A stretch of DNA of 9,275 nt from JAADHY01 sp964428935 (GTDB lineage: Bacteria; Planctomycetota; Planctomycetia; Planctomycetales; Planctomycetaceae): assembly GCA_964428935.1 (NCBI GenBank), contig CAYSAG010000208.1, forward strand, positions 1 to 9,275, in the 5' to 3' direction. This document shows, piece by piece, positions 4,871 to 9,275 of the stretch. The notes under the pieces are model-generated. The model did not search any database, was not told where the DNA came from, and saw only the letters and a program-made list of their open reading frames with translations. Within the stretch, counting starts at the first letter, position 1, and each line of letters begins with the position of its first letter. The translations under genes and the position numbers were made by a program.

Positions 4871-7669
4871 TCAGCGAGCGACCTTCGCGCCGAACCACAC
4901 CGGACTGCTCCAAGCAATCTCGTTGTCCTCCTGAATGACCCGCACGTAGTAGTAGCTCCGTTCGGACAGCGGGTCGGCGTCGACGACGCGCAGTCGAGCT
5001 TCCCGCCCGTCGGGGTTGGTCGAGTAAATGAACCGGTTGTTGCGGCAAACCTCGACTCGAGCAATCTCGGCCGGACAGCTCACGCGGATTTCGATTTCGA
5101 CTCGGTCCTTCGGCAGGTCCGGCACCACCTCGCCCATGAGGTGTCCGTTGACGCGGACGTCCAGGAAGATTTTCGCGGCGGTCGTGCCGTAACAGTGTCG
5201 CTGTCGAAGAGCGTCCAGAATCGCCTCGCGCGTCAGCTCCGGCGCGTACACGCACGCTTTGCCGTAGCCACCGCCGTGGTCCGGCGCGGCAATGACGCCA
5301 ATGACCAAGCCGCGGGCCCACGCGTCTTGCAAGAAGTAGCCTTTGGTCGGAGTGGCTCGCTTGGCCTGCCGCGGAGCTCCCAGGTACTCGTACGAACCGC
5401 GCGTTTGGAAAATTTCGGCGACGGGCTGAGCGACCGGGTCGTGGAAATTCCAGTCGGTCGGCACGTTGCCCGTGTCGGCCAGTTGGTGGGGAATGTGAAT
5501 GAAGTTGGCGTTCAGTTTGCGCAGGTCTTCCCAGACCTCCGCGGGCGTCTGTCGGTTTCGCGCGTTCCACCAACGCGGGAAGTAAGGGTCGGCCAGAATC
5601 AGGTTGCGGTGTCCGTAGAACCCGTAGGGGTGCTCGGTGCTGTACTCCTCGAACGACGACGTCCACTCCTCGGCCAGGAACGTCAAGAACCGTCCCGGGT
5701 CGTTGTTGATTCGAGCCATTTTGGCCGTGTAGTTCCACAGGTAGGCGTTCATGTTGTAGCCGTGGTCGGTCAGACAGGCGAAGTCGTGGCGGGTGAGGTC
5801 CCGCATGCTCTGGTAGTTTTCGTCGACCGACTCGTCGCCAATCCGGTTGCAGACCGAAATGTCGCTGTGTTCGTGCAGCGAGCCGAAGAACAGCTTCAGC
5901 GTCTGGCCTTTGTACTGAATTGTGGGCGTGGGTCGGTCCTCGCCGCGAGCCACACGCAGCTGCGCCGGAGCAAACGGCTCCGACGACTCCACCAGCGGTT
6001 CCGTCGCAATGGGACGCACGTTCGGGTCGGCCCCGACGTCCACCACCGCCAACTGAATGCGGCTCCACGCCTTCGGCGTCTGGTCCACGTCGCTCCACGA
6101 GTTCGGAATGTTGTCCGACTGAAAGGCCACGACCAAGGCATTGCCCACGCGCACGGCCGCCGGACGACGGTCCATTCCCTTGTCCAAGCTGACCGGTTGC
6201 GGCTTCGACCAGCGTCCGTTCTTGTAGCATGTAAAGTACGTGTCCCAACCGCTGCGAGGCGGACGCGGACGCAAAAAGGCCAACCACAGTCGCCCCTCTT
6301 GGTCAAACAACGGCGACGGCGCCTCGCACCGACTGGCCAGCGGGTTGGTCCCCTCCACGACTTTCGGCTGCTGCAAGCCGTCGTCGGTGACGCGGGCCAG
6401 CAGCAGGTGCCGCCCCGAGGTTCGTCCCACGTAGTACTCGCCCGTCTGCGAATTCTCGTACACAATCCACAGCTCGTTTCCTCGCGTGAAGAGCACAGGG
6501 TGTCGGTCAATGGAAGGAGCCTGCGTTAGGCGTCGCGGACGCCCCCACTGGCCCTGCTGCCGACAGCGAAGAAACACGTCCATGTTGTTTTGCCGGAAAC
6601 TGTACCAAGCCACACACACGCGCCCGTCGTCCGTCACGGCCAGAGACGGGTGGTAGCTGTTGCAGTCGTCGAAGCTGAGCGGAGTCACCGGTCCCGGCTG
6701 GCCGTTCCGCACTTCCCGAACGAAAACCTGCCGAACTCCATTCCGGTTCGACTCCCAAGCCAACCACAACGTCCCGTTGTGAAACGCGGCCGCGGGTTTG
6801 ACGTCGACGGCCGGGTCGGTCGTCAGACGGACCGGCCGGGACGGTCCGTCCGGGCCGCAAGCGACGGCGTAAATGTCCCAGTTCCCGTCGACCTCCGCGG
6901 CGTACAACACCTGGACGCCGCCGTCCGTCGGGACGACGGTCGGTGTGAACAGGTACGTGCCCGAGCCGCCGACCACTTGCCAGCGTCCCAGCGGTCGGCA
7001 CATTTGGCCCTCGACGGCGTAACGAGCCACCTGCAGCGAATCGGCTCCGTCACGAAAGCTGTTCCACGCGACGTACAGGGTTCCGTCGGTGGCCGCCGCC
7101 AGGCTCGGTTCGTCGTCGAACCCCTTCTGGTCCGACACCACGACCAGCGGCGGCATTTCGGTTTCGTGCAAAGCCAAGTCGTCCAACCACAGCCGACCCG
7201 TCGGCGCAGCGAACGACGACGGAGAAATGACTTCCAGCTTCAACAGCCCGCTGCGAGGAACCGAGAACGGAAAGCGGTAGCGGGTCCAACGTCGTGGCAC
7301 CGACTTCCAAGCCGCCAACAACTGCCGCTTGGTCTCGCCGGGAAGCGTCGCAAACAGAACCAGCTTGCAGCGGTTGTCCGACCGCGCCCACGCTTCGAAC
7401 AGGTAGCGGTTGCCGGCTTTGACCCGCACCGTCCGCTGCAGACGCAGGGCCCGCTTCGGCTTCGTGACCTCGCCCAGTAAGCACGAGCGACCCGAGTGTG
7501 CCGCGGACGGGTCGTTGACGACGCGGTGTCCCACGTCCAGTTCCCAGTCCCTTGCGCCGTCTTCAAAACCGCCGTTCGTGAACAGGTTGTCCGTCTGAGC
7601 GGCAGCGGGCAAAGAACACGCGAGCAGAGCCGTTACTGTCCACGTCCAAATCGAAGTCCGTCCGGTCAT
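4871..7669 (-). CDS. Exported modular protein: jelly-roll-like domain, seven beta-propeller repeats, PHP/DUF3604-type domain
   Basis: A 932-residue protein. Residues 1-24 form a signal peptide (hydrophobic core WTVTALLACS, cleavage near AAAQT). Residues about 27-170 resemble a carbohydrate-binding-type jelly roll (NLFTNGGFEDG near the start, WLDDLALHE at the end). Seven repeats of a P-x-(hydrophobic)...G-x-(L/V)-x-(V/L)-(A/V)-(W/Y/F) pattern begin near 187, 241, 291, 340, 389, 449 and 501, as in a seven-bladed propeller. Residues about 592-830 are a PHP domain with GSLHEHSD (596-603), CLTDHG (632-637), FLAEEW (664-669), GHRN (686-689), IHIPHQ (724-729) and APDHGG (795-800). These His/Asp/Glu residues match the di- or trinuclear metal site of PHP phosphoesterases. 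A C-terminal beta-sandwich ends YYYVRVIQEDNEIAWSSPVWF, as in DUF3604 proteins. The start has a GAGGAA site six bases upstream (7676-7681). The substrate is unknown; an extracellular or periplasmic phosphoesterase is inferred. Confidence 0.85.
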   Translation of the reverse strand: MTGRTSIWTWTVTALLACSLPAAAQTDNLFTNGGFEDGARDWELDVGHRVVNDPSAAHSGRSCLLGEVTKPKRALRLQRTVRVKAGNRYLFEAWARSDNRCKLVLFATLPGETKRQLLAAWKSVPRRWTRYRFPFSVPRSGLLKLEVISPSSFAAPTGRLWLDDLALHETEMPPLVVVSDQKGFDDEPSLAAATDGTLYVAWNSFRDGADSLQVARYAVEGQMCRPLGRWQVVGGSGTYLFTPTVVPTDGGVQVLYAAEVDGNWDIYAVACGPDGPSRPVRLTTDPAVDVKPAAAFHNGTLWLAWESNRNGVRQVFVREVRNGQPGPVTPLSFDDCNSYHPSLAVTDDGRVCVAWYSFRQNNMDVFLRCRQQGQWGRPRRLTQAPSIDRHPVLFTRGNELWIVYENSQTGEYYVGRTSGRHLLLARVTDDGLQQPKVVEGTNPLASRCEAPSPLFDQEGRLWLAFLRPRPPRSGWDTYFTCYKNGRWSKPQPVSLDKGMDRRPAAVRVGNALVVAFQSDNIPNSWSDVDQTPKAWSRIQLAVVDVGADPNVRPIATEPLVESSEPFAPAQLRVARGEDRPTPTIQYKGQTLKLFFGSLHEHSDISVCNRIGDESVDENYQSMRDLTRHDFACLTDHGYNMNAYLWNYTAKMARINNDPGRFLTFLAEEWTSSFEEYSTEHPYGFYGHRNLILADPYFPRWWNARNRQTPAEVWEDLRKLNANFIHIPHQLADTGNVPTDWNFHDPVAQPVAEIFQTRGSYEYLGAPRQAKRATPTKGYFLQDAWARGLVIGVIAAPDHGGGYGKACVYAPELTREAILDALRQRHCYGTTAAKIFLDVRVNGHLMGEVVPDLPKDRVEIEIRVSCPAEIARVEVCRNNRFIYSTNPDGREARLRVVDADPLSERSYYYVRVIQEDNEIAWSSPVWFGAKVAR

Positions 7670-7835
7670 GGCTGGTTCCTCGCTTCAAAGCTGGTGGGAA
7701 AACGAGTGCACCGAACGTTTCCTCGGCGGAGCGGCTCGACGCGTCAGCCGACAGGCGGCCGCCCCAGGGCGGGAAGTCCAAGGCTCGGCGCTCGGCCGCC
7801 CGTGCCCCTTCCGTCTTTTCGGTGTGAGCACGCCG

Positions 7836-7864
7836 ATTATGCCTGCGAGGCGTTTGGGTCGCAA
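7836..7864 (-). promoter_or_regulatory. Possible sigma-70-like promoter for the PHP gene
   Basis: On the minus strand, TTGCGA (7859-7864, four of six to TTGACA) and CATAAT (7836-7841, five of six to TATAAT) are separated by exactly 17 bases and point towards the gene starting at 7669. The predicted leader is about 160 bases. The -10 hexamer resembles the CACAAT proposed for comEC. A pair this good could occur by chance in 770 bases, so this is tentative. Confidence 0.35.
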
Positions 7865-8405
7865 CGGTGACGCGGGAAGACGCAGACGGCGGTTCGGACT
7901 ACGTCCCCCGCGGCAAGGAAAGGCTCCGAGCCGTGTCCGCGTGACAAGGCGGAAGGACGCGCGGACCGAGACGGACGGACCAGACGGGCAGCCGCGCGAG
8001 CCACGCGACGTCGTAGCACGCCGGCTCGAAAAACCGACACAACCGGAACGTCGCGTGCCCTCGGCGAACACGGCAAACCCGGCGACGGCGACAAACGCGT
8101 TGCCGCCGGACCAACTCGACCAAGACAGGGCTTGCCCGCGCAAGCCGAGCTGCTGGCACTTTCCTTCTACGTCCGAAGACAAGTACCAGCGGTGCATTCG
8201 CGTCGTGCGGTGCGCTCGGCGCGACAGTCGGCCCGGTCCGGCCAAGCACACCGACTGCGCAGGGTCGAGCCGGACGAAGCGGCCGGTAGGCGACCACCGC
8301 GTGCGGGCAGACTCGGACCCGAACAGGGCGCTGGCCGTCCGACGACGCTCTCGCGTCGGCCCGGAAAGCGTGCCGAAGTCGAACGGAGCGGCTGAAGACC
8401 AACCA

Positions 8406-8430
8406 CTGTTTGCGGAGCGGCAAACGGAGG
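8406..8430 (+). promoter_or_regulatory. Ribosome binding site of the lipoprotein gene, abutted by a hairpin
   Basis: GGAGG at 8426-8430 lies nine bases before the ATG at 8440 and decides that start over the in-frame ATG at 8410. Directly upstream, GTTTGC (8408-8413) and GCAAAC (8420-8425) are exact inverted repeats around a six-base loop. In RNA the stem could extend by a U-G and a C-G pair (8407/8426 and 8406/8427), covering the first two bases of the binding site. Whether it affects translation is unknown. Confidence 0.45.
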
Positions 8431-8439
8431 ACGGAACCA

Positions 8440-8859
8440 ATGCGAGGCCGGTTTCGACACGTCGGACGGCATGTGCTGGTGTGGAGCGTCGCGGTGGCCT
8501 TGTCGGGTTGCTGCACGCCGTGCGGTCCTTTGCCGGCTGGGTGCGACCTGGGACTTGTGCCGCTGTTCCAGCACTGCTCGTGGACGCCGACCGGCTGTTC
8601 GCCCGAGCCGCCCGGCTGGGCGCAACCGCTTTGCCCGCCGGTGCCTTGTTGGTCCAAGCCACTGTGTCCGCCGAAGCCGTTGTGCTCGTCGGAGCCGCTT
8701 GGCTGGCCAGCGACTCAGCCAGCCTGCCCGCCGCCCGACCCCTCACCGGTTTGCACCTGGGACCCGCTCGGCTGGCTGTGGGACCCATTCGGCTGGCTCC
8801 AGGGCGACTGCTGGGCCGGAGCGGAAATCGACCCGATTGGTTGGGTGTTCGGAATTTGA
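8440..8859 (+). CDS. Small Cys/Trp/Pro-rich lipoprotein with [DE]PxGW repeats, unknown function
   Basis: A 139-residue protein not recognised from any family. Residues 2-11 are basic, 12-23 hydrophobic, and LSGC (21-24) is a lipobox, so Cys24 is probably lipidated and the mature part anchored to a membrane. The mature region has 13 cysteines including Cys24, ten tryptophans and many prolines. It carries five copies of [DE]-P-x-G-W at 56-60, 85-89, 108-112, 115-119 and 131-135. The repeats are also spelled with different codons (CCG/CCA for Pro, GGC/GGT for Gly), which argues that the protein in this frame is what is conserved. Two LCPP segments (64-67, 75-78) lie between repeats. The start is supported by GGAGG nine bases upstream. 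There is no known catalytic motif. A structural or cell-envelope role is conceivable, since planctomycetes are known for Cys-rich envelope proteins, but this is a guess. Competing frames over the same DNA lack such features. Confidence 0.65.
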   Translation: MRGRFRHVGRHVLVWSVAVALSGCCTPCGPLPAGCDLGLVPLFQHCSWTPTGCSPEPPGWAQPLCPPVPCWSKPLCPPKPLCSSEPLGWPATQPACPPPDPSPVCTWDPLGWLWDPFGWLQGDCWAGAEIDPIGWVFGI

Positions 8860-9237
8860 CCGGACAGAGTCGGTCGGCTGCACCGCGACCCGCTACGTGC
8901 GACAGCCACCGGCTTGCGCGCGGGACCGCGAACTACTCACACACCATTGCCTCGCACTGCCCCTGCCCACGCCGGCGCCTTCGCTTCCTGCCACAGCTCG
9001 GCAAAAGCTACTGCGGGCAGACTACTGCTGCGGAGGCTACATCGCTCCAACGGCGACGCCGTCCACCATTGACACGCTCCCACCTGCTCCGTCCAACTCA
9101 CGCCTCCCGTCTCCATTTCTCCTCCAACTCGCCCTGATCGATATCCAACCAGACGCCGTGTGATCGTAATTGTTTACCGCGCTGAAACCGGGAGGAGGAG
9201 TGGGTTTGGGGAAGTGAGCCGGTCGTGGAGGAAGCGG
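8860..9237. other. Spacer downstream of the lipoprotein gene
   Basis: About 380 bases with no supported gene. A weak inverted repeat, GACCG (8858-8862) and CGGTC (8871-8875), overlaps the lipoprotein stop and could mark the transcript end. The plus strand is strongly pyrimidine-rich around 9075-9135 and then purine-rich around 9187-9236. One frame stays open to TGA 9161-9163 and reads Pro-rich near its end, but it has no credible start or ribosome binding site. Confidence 0.5.
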
Positions 9238-9275
9238 ATGGGCGAGAGGCCGCGTTGGACGCACACTCGTGCGGT
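9238..9275 (+). CDS. Possible start of a new gene running off the window
   Basis: ATG at 9238 is preceded by GGAGG (9227-9231) with six bases between, a good ribosome binding site. The frame is open to the right edge, but only twelve residues are visible (MGERPRWTHTRA), which do not identify anything. Upstream in-frame GTG codons at 9214 and 9226 are also open but lie at or before this site. A purine-rich stretch could mimic a binding site by chance, so this is tentative. Confidence 0.25.
   Translation, partial: MGERPRWTHTRA

Larger units (their letters stand above)
7670..8439. other. Long divergent spacer without a supported gene
   Basis: These 770 bases separate the minus-strand PHP gene from the plus-strand lipoprotein gene. 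All six frames stay open for long stretches, but every translation is Arg/Pro/Ser-rich without recognisable motifs, and none has a good ribosome binding site. That is typical of GC-rich non-coding DNA. The region holds the promoter-like site at 7836-7864, a 10-base palindrome GGCGGCCGCC (7754-7763) and the hairpin at 8406-8427. I see no tRNA, repeat array or mobile element. Confidence 0.55.

Noticed and set aside
4631..6529. Plus-strand frame of about 630 codons opposite the PHP gene
   Set aside because: It is Arg/Val-rich without domains and lies antisense to a well-supported gene; long antisense frames are expected at this G+C.
7754..7763. Palindrome GGCGGCCGCC
   Set aside because: Short GC palindromes are expected by chance here, and nothing links it to a binding protein.
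7685..8788. Minus-strand frame of about 367 codons in the divergent spacer
   Set aside because: The translation is Arg/Ser/Pro-rich with no motif, no ribosome binding site and no signal, and it overlaps the lipoprotein antisense.
8471..9163. Plus-strand frame ending at 9163, whose end reads Pro-rich (YCCGGYIAPTATP)
   Set aside because: The end looks faintly lipoprotein-like, but the first half is a shadow of the lipoprotein gene and no start with a binding site exists downstream of 8859. A frameshift joining it to the lipoprotein is possible but unsupported.
1..9275. CRISPR array, tRNA, rRNA, insertion sequence, toxin-antitoxin or defence island
   Set aside because: No regularly spaced repeats, cloverleaf, transposase or terminal repeats, and no paired small genes of that kind were seen.

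Overview
The window looks like two unrelated DNAs joined near position 575. Positions 1 to about 575 are AT-rich (20 G+C in 60 bases at 181-240). They carry the tail of an unidentified gene, a textbook intrinsic terminator and the first third of glmM (phosphoglucosamine mutase), closest by eye to gammaproteobacterial GlmM. From about 580 onward the DNA is GC-rich (36 of 60 at 661-720). Its gene content suggests a planctomycete: a sulfatase C-terminus of the planctomycete type, a secreted PHP/DUF3604-type protein, and long non-coding gaps between monocistronic genes. The glmM frame breaks off inside the sulfatase frame with no mobile-element signature. An assembly or cloning chimera is therefore the simplest reading, and the two parts should not be treated as one genome until reads confirm the junction.

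Layout of the GC-rich part: sulfatase C-terminal fragment (+, to 841) followed by a perfect 9-bp hairpin; a TIM-barrel sugar phosphate isomerase/epimerase-like enzyme (+, 1126-1998); a complete comEC (-, 2148-4670), convergent with the isomerase, with its own promoter-like site (TTGACA-17-CACAAT); a 932-residue exported protein (-, 4871-7669) with a jelly-roll-like domain, seven beta-propeller repeats and a PHP metal-dependent phosphoesterase domain; a 770-bp divergent spacer; a small Cys/Trp/Pro-rich lipoprotein (+, 8440-8859) with five [DE]PxGW repeats; and about 380 bp of spacer leading to a possible new gene start at 9238.

There is no obvious operon. Each gene sits alone with 149-770 bp on either side, so functional coupling is weak. 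ComEC is the inner-membrane DNA uptake channel. The sulfatase, sugar isomerase and exported PHP protein fit the polysaccharide- and polymer-degrading lifestyle common in planctomycetes, but nothing here ties them into one pathway. The most distinctive observations are the junction, the repeat-bearing lipoprotein, the domain order of the 932-residue protein, and a strong preference for the isoleucine codon ATT (45 of 54 across the three large genes) in otherwise C-ending, GC-rich genes. I see no convincing new multi-gene system.
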